DNA of 64,000 nt from Bufo bufo. Its lineage: Eukaryota; Chordata; Amphibia; Anura; Bufonidae. Below are positions 1 to 10,942 of the stretch, piece after piece. The stretch covers positions 780,524,772 through 780,588,771 of the forward strand of contig NC_053389.1 of NCBI RefSeq assembly GCF_905171765.1. The letters are read 5' to 3'. The number at the start of each line of letters is the position of its first letter. Position 1 is the stretch's first letter. The notes beneath the pieces were generated by a model, which did no database searches, was not told the DNA's origin, and saw only the letters and a list, made by a program, of their open reading frames with translations. The translations under genes and the position numbers were made by a program.

Positions 1-118
1 TATTAGGGGGCCGACCGCTCTGTTCTGTAAAATGCGCAATGCACATGACCGGTATCCGTGTTTTGTGGACCCCCAATTTGCGGACTGCAAAGCATCCAGC
101 GGTCGTGTGCATGAGCCC
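1..118. mobile_element. Right end of a Harbinger-like MITE (cut by window edge)
   Basis: Ends GGTCGTGTGCATGAGCCC followed by TTA. This matches the right end of the complete copy at 1164-1488. The left end is outside the window. Confidence 0.6.
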
Positions 119-121
119 TTA

Positions 122-715
122 GGCTGTTCTGCCAGAGAGTTCTCCGGATCTGACAATGCCGGATAGTGTCCGGTGCTTGTCGGACCCCATAGACTATAAT
201 GGCATGCGGCAAGAATCCGGCGCAACGAGGCATAAATACCGGACGAAAATGGCTGCACGCAGCGTCCAGAATCCTCTGGTGAGTGGATACATGGTAATAC
301 TGAATGGCTCATTTAGAATATATTATGCAATATTCAGATTACTGCAATCCATGCATATAATCTGTATACCTCTAGAGGTGCTGTGTCTGCCTCTCCAGAG
401 GGCGAGCGGGCGTGCGTCTGGTACGGCAGGGTGCAGCTTCTAGGATTCCAGCAGAGGTTGCATTGTTCTGAAGCGATGAGCTCATCCGCTCTGTGCTTGG
501 ACTGTGACATTGAGAATATTTCTGGCTGGATTACGGCAGATCTGCAGGGACCGCACCCTTCCCCGTACACTATGGCACATCAGCCAGGGAGTCCCATTGC
601 TGTACTCGCCGTCCTATCAGACTGCAGTATCACCCATCACACCTGAATGCTAATCACCGTGGAGGGAAAGCAGGTCTCCATCACACATCATGTCTGTCCA
701 AAAAAGCAGCTTTTT
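122..715. other. No gene recognised
   Basis: Mixed-composition sequence. Short open frames here lack recognisable similarity or coding signature. Confidence 0.5.
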
Positions 716-718
716 TTA

Positions 719-850
719 GGGCTCATGCACACGAACGTATGTATTTAGTATTTTGTGGTTTGCAAAACACGGATCTGCAAAAAAAAAAACGGATGACCAG
801 GAACGCACGGACAAGGGGGGTCCAACGGGTCTGGACTTCCCCTAGAACCA
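719..850. mobile_element. Harbinger-like MITE, left end only
   Basis: TTA at 716-718, then GGGCTCATGCACACGAACGT, the same terminus as the copy at 1164. No matching right end is seen before the hAT-like sequence begins near 850, so this copy looks truncated. Confidence 0.5.
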
Positions 851-1163
851 TTCATATATTTTTTTTAGCACTCAGGGCCGCACCGCCGATCGCCACAGGC
901 GGCGTGGCCCTGGATCTAATTCCGGGCGGTGGCTGGGCTGCGGCAGTAGGAGATGAGCTCTTCCATAATCATCTGTATCGCCGTCCTCAGGCGGGGCAGG
1001 GGAGGGAGAGGCGTCTCCCTTCCCCGTTCTTCTGATAGGCTGCAGGCACTAGTGGCCGGCTCAGGCGGCGAGCTGACGTCATCATCATCACGCCGCTTGA
1101 GCCAGGCAGCACACAGTGAGGAAGAGGCCTGCATCGCTGACAGCCTCATGGAGGTAAGTATTA

Positions 1164-1488
1164 GGGCTCATGCACACAAACGTATTTTCTTTCCGTGTCC
1201 GTTCTATTTTTTTTTTGACCGTATGGGGAACAATTCATTTCAATGGGTCCGCAAAAAAAACGGAAGTTACTCCATGTGCATTCCGTTTCCGTATGTCCGT
1301 ATTTCCGTTCCGCAAAAAAATAGAACATGTCCTATTATTGTCCGCATTACGGACAAGGATAGTACAGTTCTATGAAGGGCCAGCTGTTCCGTTCCGCAAA
1401 ATACGGAATGCACACGGACGTCATCCGTATTTTTGGCGGATCAATTTTTTGCGGATCGCAAAATACATACGGTCATGTGCATGAGCCC
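1164..1488. mobile_element. Complete Harbinger-like MITE inserted in copy 1
   Basis: TSD TTA at 1161-1163 and 1489-1491. Terminal inverted repeats begin GGGCTCATGCACA. 325 bp, no coding capacity. A 3-bp TTA/TAA target is typical of PIF/Harbinger elements. It shares internal phrases (TTCATTTCAATGGGTCCGCA) with 36547-36859. Confidence 0.8.
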
Positions 1489-1599
1489 TTAGTGTTTTTT
1501 TTTGTTTTGTTTTTTATAGATGGCAGTTGGCACAATGTAGGAAGAACCATGGGGGCATCTAGGGGCATTTTCCATATATTTTTTTTTTACTAGCACATT

Positions 1600-2700
1600 A
1601 TAGGGGGCACCTGGTGGCACTAAGGGGGCATTTGTTACTGGCCCATTTTTTTTTTGGGGGGGGGGGGCACTATGAGGGCATTTCTTACTGGCACATTACG
1701 GGGGGCATTTCTTACTGGCACATTGTGGGAGAGGAGCACTATGGGGGCATCTGGGGCTCTAAAGGGGCATTGTTTTACTGGCACATTATGGGGGGCACTA
1801 TGGCATTTGGTGGCACTAAGGGGCCATTTTTTACTGGCACATTATGGGAGGCACTATAGGGGAGAGCGGCACTATGGGGCATCTAACGGCACTAAAGGGG
1901 CATTATTTGGGGCACTATGGGGGAGATGAGCACTATGGGGGCATCTGGGGGCTCTAAAGGGGCATTGTTTTACTGGCACATTATGGGGGCACTATGGCAC
2001 TTGGTGGCACTAAGGGGGCATTTTTTACTGGCACATTATGGGAGGCACTATAGGGAAGAGTGGCACTATGAGGCATCTGATGGCACTATGGGGGCATTAT
2101 TTGGGGCACTATGGGGGAGAGGAGCACTATGGGGGCAGCTGGTGGCTCTAAAGGGGCATTTTTTTACTGGCACATTATGGGGGGCACTATGGCATCTGGT
2201 GGCACTAAGGGGGCATTTTTTACTGGCACATTATGGGAGGCACTATAGGGGAGAGCGGCACTATGGGGCATCTGGTGACACTATAGGGGCATTATTTACC
2301 GACACATTATTGGGGGGCAGTATACTGGAGAGGAGCACTATGGGGGCATCTGGTGGCACTAAAGGGGTATTATTTACTGGCGCATTATGGGAGGGCACTA
2401 TGGGGAGAGGAGAACTATGGGGGCATTTGGTGGCACTAAGAAGGGGAATTTATTTACTGGCACATTATGGGGGCATCTGGTGGCACTAAGAAGGGGGATT
2501 TTTTTACTGGCATATTATAGGGAGCACTATGGGGAAGGGGGAGAGGAGCACAATGGAGGCATGTGCTGGGGGCACTAAGATGGGGTATTTTATACTGACA
2601 CATTATGGAGGGCACTATGGGGAAGGGGGGAGGAGCACTATGGGGCATTTACTGGGACACTATATAAGTGTATTTTATACTGGCATACATTATGGGGACA
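1600..2700 (+). repeat. GGGGGCAC minisatellite within copy 1
   Basis: Degenerate tandem array built from phrases such as ACTGGCACATTATGGGGGGC and ACTATGGGGGCATCTGGTGG, about 35-45 bp per step with higher-order repeats near 180-190 bp. Open frames across it are repeat-driven. Confidence 0.9.
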
Positions 2701-3641
2701 TTAGCTCAACTGCGGACACTAAGAGGAGGTATTTCTTGTACTGTCCTATTAGAATTATTACTACTAGGGGGCATTATGGTGGGCTTTACTACTACTGGGG
2801 AACTATGGAGAACATTATTACTAGTATGGGCACTATAGGGGCATTATTACTACTAAGTGTGCTCTGGCAGAGAATTATTTGTATTGGGGGGATTTTGGGG
2901 AGCACTGTTACTTCGGTGGTCACCCTGGCACAGTATCAGCTTAGCACAATCATTTTTGGGGCACATTATGTTTTTACTATTAGTGTCCGGGACACTATTT
3001 ACTGGCCGCACTGTGTGCCAATAATTACTGAAGGTGGTACTATCTGTCTGGTACTAGTGTTTTTCAGGGGACAGTTTCTGCAGTATAGTATTGGGGTGCA
3101 CAGTGGGCACAGTATTGTGGGTGGCAGGAAAGGGTGTTCAGAAGATGTGAGGATGATGGAAATGTGGGAAACTAATGTCTGTTTGTCAATCTCTGCAGAG
3201 ACGGGAGATGGCAGAAAAATCATCATGGCGGTCTGGTCTGAATGGAGAAGATAAGGAAAGAGAACATCTACATCAAAGGTGACATCACTGGATGTAAGAG
3301 GTAGGGGGCGCTATGTAGGAGAGGAGATGCTCCGGCTCATCCCCCTGCCATTTGCAGAAGGAGGATTCAGAGCTGGGCAGCTATAAGCATGGTGGTGGCT
3401 GCAAATGGGGCAGGGGGCTTCGGCCTGGTGAGGACGGCCAAGTGGGGCAGCAGGCCATGGGCGGGTGGCGGATGGTGGGGGGAACCAAAGGCCGCGAGCA
3501 GGATCCGGGGAGGGAGGAGATTCCTAGCTGTAGCCTGCTATTTATTGTATAATGTGAAGCAGGCAGTGCAGCCAGGACGGGCCCCCCCCCCCCCTCCGTA
3601 TGATGTGTAGAGCCGGGCTCCTCCACACCTACACACCTTAA

Positions 3642-4048
3642 CCCCTTAGTGACCAGCCTGTTTTGGGCCTTACTGACCAAGCGCTTTTCTTCCTTTTTTC
3701 ATCGTCGCGTTCCAAGAGCTATAACTTTTTTATTTTTTCATCTATATAGCTTTATGAGGGCTTGTTTTTTGCGGGAAAAGTTTGGGGTGCTCTTTCTGGG
3801 AGGGAGATGGGAAAAACAGCAATACTGCCACTGTGTTTTTTCGCTATAAATTTTACGGCGTTCATTTTTCGGTATAAATAACATAATATCTTTAATCTAT
3901 GGGTCAGTAAAATTACAGTGATACCAAATACATATAGTTTTATTTACGTTTTACTACTTTTTTTGCAATAAAAACCTTTTTTTTATTTAAAGAAAAAAAG
4001 GTTTTTGCATTGCCGCTTCCCAAGAGGGTGCCAACCCCTGTTCATATG
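3642..4048. mobile_element. TTAA-flanked repeat, left end (CCCCTTAGTGACC family)
   Basis: TTAA at 3638-3641, then CCCCTTAGTGACCAGCCTGT. It resembles the terminus at 57680 (CCCCTTAAGAACTC). Its right end was not found. Its insertion cuts copy 1 of the hAT-like element, and it is itself followed by the hAT insertion at 4057. Confidence 0.5.
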
Positions 4049-4289
4049 CTGTCTTGCAGGGACGGAGATACCGCCTGTGCAGCTGGTTCAGCTGCATAGG
4101 GGCCCAGCAAGGGAGGGGCCCATCCCAGTGTCAGGCGTTTATTTTTTTATGTTATCATATTTTTCATTCCCTAACTCCATGCCAACAGGGTAACCTGGGC
4201 ACCTTGGTGTGGAGGTCAGGAGGAGGCAGAGTTTTTTTTGGGGGGGTGCCTGATTAGCACTTACTGCGAATCTGCTGCAGGTGTGTTGT

Positions 4290-4925
4290 GTCAGAATACT
4301 ATACCTTATCAGAATGCTATACCCTCGTCTCTTCCGGTGACGCGGCTGCACTGGAAGTGACGAGAATCAGCTGGAGGAGGGTGTGTGTGCGGCGCTGCAC
4401 AAGTCAAAATTATAGCACTGACGCGGGAGAAGCGCCCACTTAATGCGCATGCGCAAAACCGGCCGGAGCACACTGCGCCTGCTCCTGGAGCCACGGCTGG
4501 GTAGGAGAGGGTAGCACGCGTGGCTATATACTCCCGTCGGCCACACACATCAGGATTCCACCACGCGTGCGCTTTCAGGGGTAGGTAGATTTGTCAGTGC
4601 AAAATGTTCCATCAGATCTCCCTACCCCTGAGTGCGCACGCGGTGTAATCCTGATGTGTGTGTCCGACGGGAGTATATAGCAGGGCGTGCGCACCCTCTC
4701 CTACCCAGCCGTGGCTCCGGGCACAGGGTGTCCCAGCCGGTTTCGCGCATGCGCATTAAGTGGGTGCTTCTCCAACGGCGGTGCTATAATCTTAACTTAC
4801 CCGTGGATCTGCGCTTGCGCAGCGCCACACCCCCCCTCCTCCAGCTGAATCTCGTCACTTCCAGTGCAGCCGCGTCACCGGAAGTGACGAGGGTATAGCA
4901 TTCTGATAAGGTATAGTATTCTGAC
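4290..4925. mobile_element. Foldback element, ~635 bp
   Basis: The left arm starts TGTCAGAATACTATACC and the right arm ends in its reverse complement. Arms of about 270 bp (CTTCCGGTGACGCGGCTGCA; TGCAGCCGCGTCACCGGAAG) surround a centre near 4600. No coding capacity. Confidence 0.8.
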
Positions 4926-5039
4926 AGAACACCGGTTTGTGTCTACACTCCATAGCTAAAGGACCTTCGATGACATCATAGTCATGTGATCTTTTCAGCA
5001 GTGGAAGTGGATGTAGGACCTGTGATGAGGTCACCATCA

Positions 5040-5360
5040 TGTGACCAGTGCAGAAAGAGGCAGCGCTCAGCAGTGGAGACCTGGGATGCCATGGAATAAA
5101 TTTGTCAGAGAAATGCTGGGAGATGTGGTTCTCCCCATTATACCTCCTTCCTGCTTAGTGGGAGGGAAATATGTTATTTAACTGGGACTGTATGTTAGAG
5201 GGGCTGAAGGCAGGGGTGTCAGTAACATAGGAATGCATGTTATAGAAGACTATAAGAAAGATATGTTATAGAGAACTGTAAGGAAGATAAGTTATTTACA
5301 TGGGACTGAAGGGAGAGGAGTGAAGTTATTTACATGGGACTGCATGGCATAGAAGACTGT
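5040..5360. repeat. Degenerate tandem repeat of the GGGACTG(T/C)AT type
   Basis: Phrases such as GTTATTTACATGGGACTG and AGAAGACTGTAAGG recur about every 50-60 bp. They resume at 8837-8950 after the inserted element, showing that the element at 5363 landed inside the array. Confidence 0.6.
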
Positions 5361-6689
5361 AAGGCCTCTTTCACATGGGCGTCACGGATTTAGGACGGAT
5401 AGGATGCGGGTGCGTCGCGGGAAAATGACCGATTTTTCCGCGCGAGTGCAAAACATTCGAATGCGTTTTGCACGCGCGTGAGAAAAATCGGCATGTTTGG
5501 TACCCAAACCCAAACCTGGACTTCTTCACAGAAGTGCGGGTTTGGGTTAGGTGTTGTGTAGATTTTATTATTGGTGATGGATCATGTGACGGACCAAGTG
5601 ATGAGCGCAGTGACGTCGTCACAGGTCCTTTTCCTCCTGGGCATCAAAGAAGAAGAATGAAGACAAGCCGGGCTGCGCAAACAAGTGGATGAGGTGAGTT
5701 AAATTATTATTATTATTTTTTTAACCCCTCCATCCCTATTTTACTCAGCATTCTGTATTAAGAATGCTATTATTTTCCCTTATAACCATGTTATAAGAGA
5801 AAATAATAATGATCGGGTCCCCATCCCGATCGTCTCCTAGCAACCATGTGTGAAAATCGCAATGCACAAGTGATGCGTGAAAATCACCGCTCATGTGCAC
5901 AGCCAGGGGAGGGCTGGCAGCCTTAGTCCTGGGGGGCAAATCCAGTCAAGTGGCCCATTTTTAGCCCCGCCCATTATTAAAAGCCCCCCCCTACATATAA
6001 TAGGCCACTCCCAACACACACTGTACAGCTGACATTCTATAGTTGAGGCCTGTCTACACATCATACGGAAAGGGGAGGCCTGTCCTGGCTGCACTGCCTG
6101 CTTATACAACAAGCTACAGCCAGGAAGCTCCTCCGCTCTCCTCCCTCCCCTGATCCTGCTTAAGGCTTGTGGTTCCCCCCACCATCTGTCACCCGCCCGT
6201 GGCCTGCTGCCCCCCCTGACCGTCCTCACCCAGCTCTGAATCCTCCTTCTGCAAATGGCAGGAGGAGGAACCGGAGCATCTCCTCTCCTACATAGCGCCC
6301 CATACCTCTTACATCCAGTGATGTCACCTTTGTTGTAGACGTTCTCTTTCCTCATCTTCTCCATTCAGACCAGACCGCCATGATGATTTTTCTGCCATCT
6401 CCCGTCTCTGCAGAGATTGAGAAACAGACATTAGTTTCCTGCCACCCCCAATACTATACTGCAGAAACAGTCCCCCTGGAAATACTACTACCACACAGAT
6501 AGTGCCCCCTTAAACAATTATTGGCACACAGTGCTCTAAAAAATAACTGCGCCCAGACACTAATAGTATAAAGATAATGTCCCCCAAAAATAATAGTGCT
6601 AAGCTGATACTATGCTAGGGTGCCCCCAAAGTAACAGTGCCCCCCAAAATCCCACCAATAGAAATAATTCTCTGCCAGAGCACACTTAG

Positions 6690-7405
6690 TAGTAATAATG
6701 CCCCTATAGTGCCCTAGTAATCATGTTCCTCATAGCCCCCCAGTAGTAGTAAAGCTCCCCATAATACCCCCTAGTAGTACTAATTTTCCCTATAATATGA
6801 CAGTACATGAAATACCCCCGCTTAGTGCCCGCAGTTGAGCTAATGTCCCCATAATGTATGCCAGTATAAAATACCCCTATATAGTGCCCCAGTAAATGCA
6901 CTCATACTGCTCCTCCCCCCCTTCCCCATAGTGTCCCCCATAATATGCCAGTAAAAAAATGCCCCTTAGTACCCCCAGCAGATGCCCCTATAGTGCTCCT
7001 CTCCCCCACAATGTGCCAGTAAAAAAATTTCCCTTCTTAGTGCCACCATATGCCCCAATAGTGCTCCACTCCCCCATAGTGCCCCCAAATAATGCCCCAT
7101 AGAGCCGCTCTCCCCTATAGTGCCTGCCATAATGTGCCAGTAAAAAATGCCCCCTTAGTGCTACCAAATGCCATAGTGCCCCCCATAATGTTCCAATACA
7201 AAAGGCCCCTTTAGAGCCCCCACTTCCCCATAGTGCCCCCAAATAATGCCCCTATAGTAACACCAGATGCCCCATAGTGCTGCTCTCCCCTATAGTGCCC
7301 CCCAGAATGTGCCAATAATTTAAAAAAAGCCCCTTTAGAGCCCCCAGATACCCCATAGTGCTCCTCTCCCCCATGGTGCCCCCCCATAATGTGCCAGCAA
7401 GAAAT
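6690..7405 (-). repeat. GGGGGCAC minisatellite of copy 2 (long unit)
   Basis: Reverse-strand counterpart of the array at 1600-2700: phrases ATAATGTGCCAGTAAAAAA and CCCCCATAGTGC recur every ~40 bp. Confidence 0.88.
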
Positions 7406-8350
7406 GCCCCCATAGTGCCAGCTCCTCTAATAGTGCCAGCTCCCCTTATAGTGCCAGCTCCCCCCCCATAGTGCCAGCCTCCCCCCATAGTGCCAGCCCC
7501 CCCATAGTGCCAGCCCCCCCCCATAGTGCCAGCCCCCCCATAGTGCCAGCCCCCCCATAGTGCCAGCTCCCCCATAGTGCCAGCCCCCCCTATAGTGCCA
7601 GCTCCCCCTATAGTGCAAGCCCCCCCCATAGTGCCAGCTCCTCCCCCATAGTGCCAGCCCCCCCCATAGTGCCAGCCCCCTTATAGTGTCAGCCCCCCCA
7701 TAGTGCCAGCTCCCCCCATAGTGCCAGCCCCCCATAGTGCCAGCTCCCCCATAGTTCCAGCTCCCCCTATAGTGCCCCCCCCATAGTGCTAGCTCCCCCA
7801 AAGTGCCAGATTCCCCCCCATAGTGCCAAATCCCCCCATAGTGCCAGATCCCCCCCATAGTGCCAGCTCCCCCCCCATAGTGCAAGCCCCCCCCATAGTG
7901 CCAGCTCCTCCCCCATAGTATCAGCCCCCCCATAGTGTCAGCCCCCCCATAGTACCAGCCCCCCCTATAGTGCCAGCCTCCCCCATAGTGCCAGCCTCCC
8001 CCATAGTTCCAGCTCCCCCATAGTTCCAGCCCCCCCATAGTGCCAGCTCCCCCATAGTTGCAGCTCCCCCATAGTTGCAGCTCCCCCATAGTTGCAGCTC
8101 CCCCATAGTTCCAGCCCCCCTATAGTGCCAGCTCCCCCTATAGTTCCCCCCCCCCATTGTGCTAGCTCCCTCAAAGTGCCAGATCCCCCCCCATAGTGCC
8201 AAATCCCCCCCATAGTGCCAGCCCCCCTATAGTGCAAGCCCCCCCTATAGTGCCAGATCCCCCCCATAGTGCCAGATCCCCCCCCATAGTGCCAGCCCCC
8301 CCTATAGTGCAAGCCCCCCCCCCATAGTGCAAGCCCCCCCATAGTGCCAG
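7405..8350 (-). repeat. 16-17 bp minisatellite (CCCCCCATAGTGCCAG) private to copy 2
   Basis: Roughly 55-60 copies of a C-rich 15-18 bp unit with core CCCCCATAGTGCCAG. The corresponding part of copy 1 (near 1520-1600) has at most one or two such units. Proteins conceptually translated from it (GGWHYGG-like) are artefacts. Confidence 0.93.
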
Positions 8351-8939
8351 CCCCCCGCAAAGAAGAAAAAAAAAACCTCTTCTGGCCTGTCTCCCTGCTG
8401 TGTGCTGCCCGGCTCAGGCGTCGCAATGATAATGACGTCATTGCGCTGCCTGAGCCGGCCTCTGATAGGCTGCAGGCATTAGTGCCTGCGGCCTATCAGA
8501 AGAACAGGGGAGGGACACGCCTCTCCCTCCCCTGCCCCACAGCACACAGCACGGCCGCAATGACACCCAGGGCCGCGCCGCCTGTGGTGATGATCGGCGG
8601 TGCGGCCCTGAAGAATAAAAAAAAAAATATATATATATATTTTTTTTTTTAAGACGGGCTGCCCAGTGGTCGTTTATTTAGGGCGGCCTGGGGGGCAATT
8701 GCCTCCCTGCCCCCCGGCCCAGCCCGCCCCTGTGCACAGCCCCATAGAAATGAATGGGTCCGGATTCAGTGCGGGTGCAATGCGTTCACGTCACGCATTG
8801 CACCTGCACGGAAAACTCGCCCGTGTGAAAGAGACCTAAGGAAGATAAGTTATTTACATGGGACTGTATCATATAGAAGACTGGTGGGAGCCAATTGGTG
8901 TTATTTACATGGGACTGCATGGTATAGAAGACTGGAGGG

Positions 8940-9175
8940 AGAGGACGGGCATTATAATTTATGGGGGCACTACAGAGATGATTATAACTCCGGGGGGAAC
9001 ATTATAAATACTGTGGGCAGTGGTGGAAGGCATTACTACTACTGAGGGCTCTATAGAAGTGCCTTATAGATTATAAGAGGTGCCCTATAGGGAGGCCTTA
9101 TTAGTACTGAGGGCACTGTAGGGAGCCTTATTACCACTGGGGATACTATTTGGGGGTGGTTTCCTCCTGGCAGGG
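8940..9175 (+). repeat. Degenerate GGGCACTATAG-type tandem sequence
   Basis: Loose repeats (GGGGGCACTACAG, AGGGCTCTATAG, GAGGGCACTGTAGGGAGCC) resemble the arrays at 1600-2700 and 31740-31990. Confidence 0.5.
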
Positions 9176-9359
9176 AGCCCGGTGATGTTACTGGCACTAG
9201 TGGATATGTGTTAGCGCTGCCTTAGCCTGTAAAATGGCTAGGGCAGTGTTACAGCCACCCATCAGTGCCAGTCTGTGTTGGGCCCATGTTCATATATGCC
9301 TGCATTATTGAGAGAAAAAAATGAATATTTGAATATATGCAAATTATCCTCTAGGAGCA

Positions 9360-9500
9360 ACGGGGGCGTTACCATTACACCTAGAGGCTCTGCTGTCTCT
9401 GCAACTGCCGCTCCCTGTCCACCGGGCCATGTTAAAGTGCAGAGGACGCGGCAGTTACAGAGAGAGCGGAGCCTCTAGGTGTAATGGTAACGCCCCCGTT
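9360..9500. repeat. Short inverted repeat
   Basis: Arms CGGGGGCGTTACCATTACAC and GTGTAATGGTAACGCCCCCG enclose about 90 bp that is itself partly inverted. Possibly a MITE; no clear TSD. Confidence 0.6.
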
Positions 9501-9747
9501 TGTATATAATAAAACATAATTTTTCTCAGTGATGCAGGCACATAAAAACATGGGACCAGCACAGATGTCTTCAGCTGCTTAGCGCACATGCAACAGGTCA
9601 GTCCTTTAATTGTCCAGGTGTATGACAGAGTCCTGAGGGATAGCTGAAGGCCTAGGGAGCATTTTACCATCAGCTATAAACTTCATTGGGGGGAGAAAGC
9701 TGGCACTAAAGTACCTAGGGCAGCATTAAATCTAAACATAGCCCTGG

Positions 9748-9881
9748 CTCCACAGCAGTAGCAGGATGTAGTGTCACACATCACACTGCTGGTCTGTGTA
9801 TGAGGAGGAGCGGCGCGGCCGGGAACCTGCTGTGCTCCTCCTCCTGTGTGTGACACTACATCCTGCTACTGCTGCGGAGCG
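9748..9881. repeat. Short inverted repeat
   Basis: Arms GCAGTAGCAGGATGTAGTGT and ACACTACATCCTGCTACTGC around a GC-rich centre. Lies just before the 31-bp minisatellite. Confidence 0.65.
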
Positions 9882-9929
9882 CCAGCGGCTGAACTGTGAT
9901 CATGAGGAACTAGGTGAGTATATTTTTTT

Positions 9930-10535
9930 AACCTGTGAGGGGGCACATATCTGACCATTAGTACTGTGAGGGGGCACATATCTGACCATTAGTACTGTGA
10001 GGGGCACATATCTGACCATTAGTACTGTGAGGGGGCACATATCTGACCATTAGTACTGTGAGGGGCACATATCTGACCATTAGTACTGTGAGGGGCACAT
10101 ATCTGACCATTAGTACTGTGAGGGGCACATATCTGACCATTAGTACTGTGAGGGGCACATATCTGACCATTAGTACTGTGAGGGGCACATATCTGACCAT
10201 TAGTACTGTGAGGGGGCACATATCTGACCATTAGTACTGTGAGGGGCACATATCTGACCATTAGTACTGTGAGGGGCACATATCTGACATTTACTACTGT
10301 GAGGGGGCACATATCTGACCATTACTACTGTGAGGGGGCACATATCTGACCATTAGTACTGTGAGGGGCACATATCTGACCATTACTACTGTGAGGGGGC
10401 ACATATCTGACCATTACTACTGTGAGGGGGCACATATCTGACCATTACTACTGTGAGGGGGCACATATCTGACCATTACTACTGTGAGGGGGCACATATC
10501 TGACCATTACTACTGTGAGGGGGCACATATCTGGA
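9930..10535 (+). repeat. 30-31 bp minisatellite (GGGGCACATATCTGACCATTA)
   Basis: About 19 copies with core GGGCACATATCTGACCATTA separated by GTACTGTGAG or CTACTGTGAG. Two subtypes (GTACTG and CTACTG) are clustered left and right, suggesting local expansion. No coding value. Confidence 0.93.
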
Positions 10536-10778
10536 CATAACTACTATGTACTGGCACAAAGGGGGAATAATTACTATGTGGGGGCATTACGAGGACTGGG
10601 TGTGTATAGTTAGAGACCTGGTATGAAAAGAATATATATATACATACTGTAAACATATTCACAAGATGTGTTTATTTACACATATATGTTTATATTTGTA
10701 TGTGTGCTTCAGGTACATCTTTTGCACAGGGGCCCTTTGCTGCCTGTGTCCGCCCCTGCTGTCTTGGGTACTGTAGAC

Positions 10779-10934
10779 CAGGGATCTGCAACCTTCAACA
10801 CTTCAGCTGCTATGAAACTACAACTCCCAGCATGAAAACATGCTCAGCTGTTCTTCTAACCCCCATAGGAGTAAATGGAGCACTTAGGGAGTTGTAGTTT
10901 CAGAACACCTGGAGGTTTACGATCCCTGCGGCTG
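10779..10934. mobile_element. Small hAT-like MITE
   Basis: Starts CAGGGATCTGCAACC and ends GGTTTACGATCCCTG(CGGCTG). Inner arms GAAACTACAACTCCCA and AGTTGTAGTTTC are inverted. Flanks CTGTAGAC and CTATAGAC match at 7 of 8 bases if the right end includes the extra six bases. Confidence 0.5.
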
Positions 10935-10942
10935 CTATAGAC

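Larger units (their letters stand above)
850..3637 (+). mobile_element. hAT-like non-autonomous element, copy 1 (truncated)
   Basis: Homologous in inverted orientation to 5904-8732. Shared landmarks in order: GC-rich hairpin at 871-913 (CAGGGCCGCACCGCC...GGCGGCGTGGCCCTG), a TGATAGGCTGCAGGCA block, a 40-bp-scale minisatellite, a conserved block at about 3190-3420, and a segment ending GCAGTGCAGCCAGGAC near 3575. Both termini seen in copy 2 are missing here. No transposase is visible. The hAT assignment comes from copy 2's ends. Confidence 0.65.
5904..8732 (-). mobile_element. Complete non-autonomous hAT element (copy 2) with exact TSD
   Basis: TSD TGCACAGC at 5896-5903 and 8733-8740 is exact. 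Ends CAGGGGAGGGCTGG and CCAGCCCGCCCCTG are inverted repeats. It is homologous in reverse orientation to 850-3637, including the hairpin near 8560-8605 and the conserved block near 6240-6430. No transposase reading frame is seen. Most of the interior is two minisatellites. Confidence 0.85.
5363..8836. mobile_element. TAA-flanked Harbinger-like element split by a hAT insertion
   Basis: TSD TAA at 5360-5362 and 8837-8839. Ends GGCCTCTTTCACATGGGCGT and, in reverse complement, GGTCTCTTTCACACGGGCGA. Excluding the 2829-bp hAT insertion it is about 640 bp. A second family member starts at 45417 and shares internal sequence (CCCGATCGTCTCCTAGCAAC). Confidence 0.75.
4057..10758. mobile_element. 6.7 kb hAT-like composite element with exact 8-bp TSD
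   Basis: TSD CTGTCTTG at 4049-4056 and 10759-10766 is exact. Left end CAGGGACGGAGATACC; right end GTGTCCGCCCCTG, giving terminal inverted repeats of CAGGG(A/G)CGGA type. An 8-bp TSD with CAGGG ends is the hAT signature. No transposase is seen. The bulk is later insertions (5363-8836, containing 5904-8732), a foldback at 4290-4925 and a 31-bp minisatellite. Risk: the TSD match could be chance, though ends and TSD agree. Confidence 0.75.

Noticed and set aside
7427..8441. Open frames rich in Gly/Trp/His/Tyr on the minus strand
   Set aside because: Periodic translation of the CCCCCCATAGTGCCAG array.
9958..10312. Minus-strand open frames of MCPLTVLMVRYVPL type
   Set aside because: Translation of the 31-bp GGGGCACATATCTGACC array.
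9930..10535. Regular repeats resembling a CRISPR array
   Set aside because: Units are contiguous without unique spacers, and the context is vertebrate.
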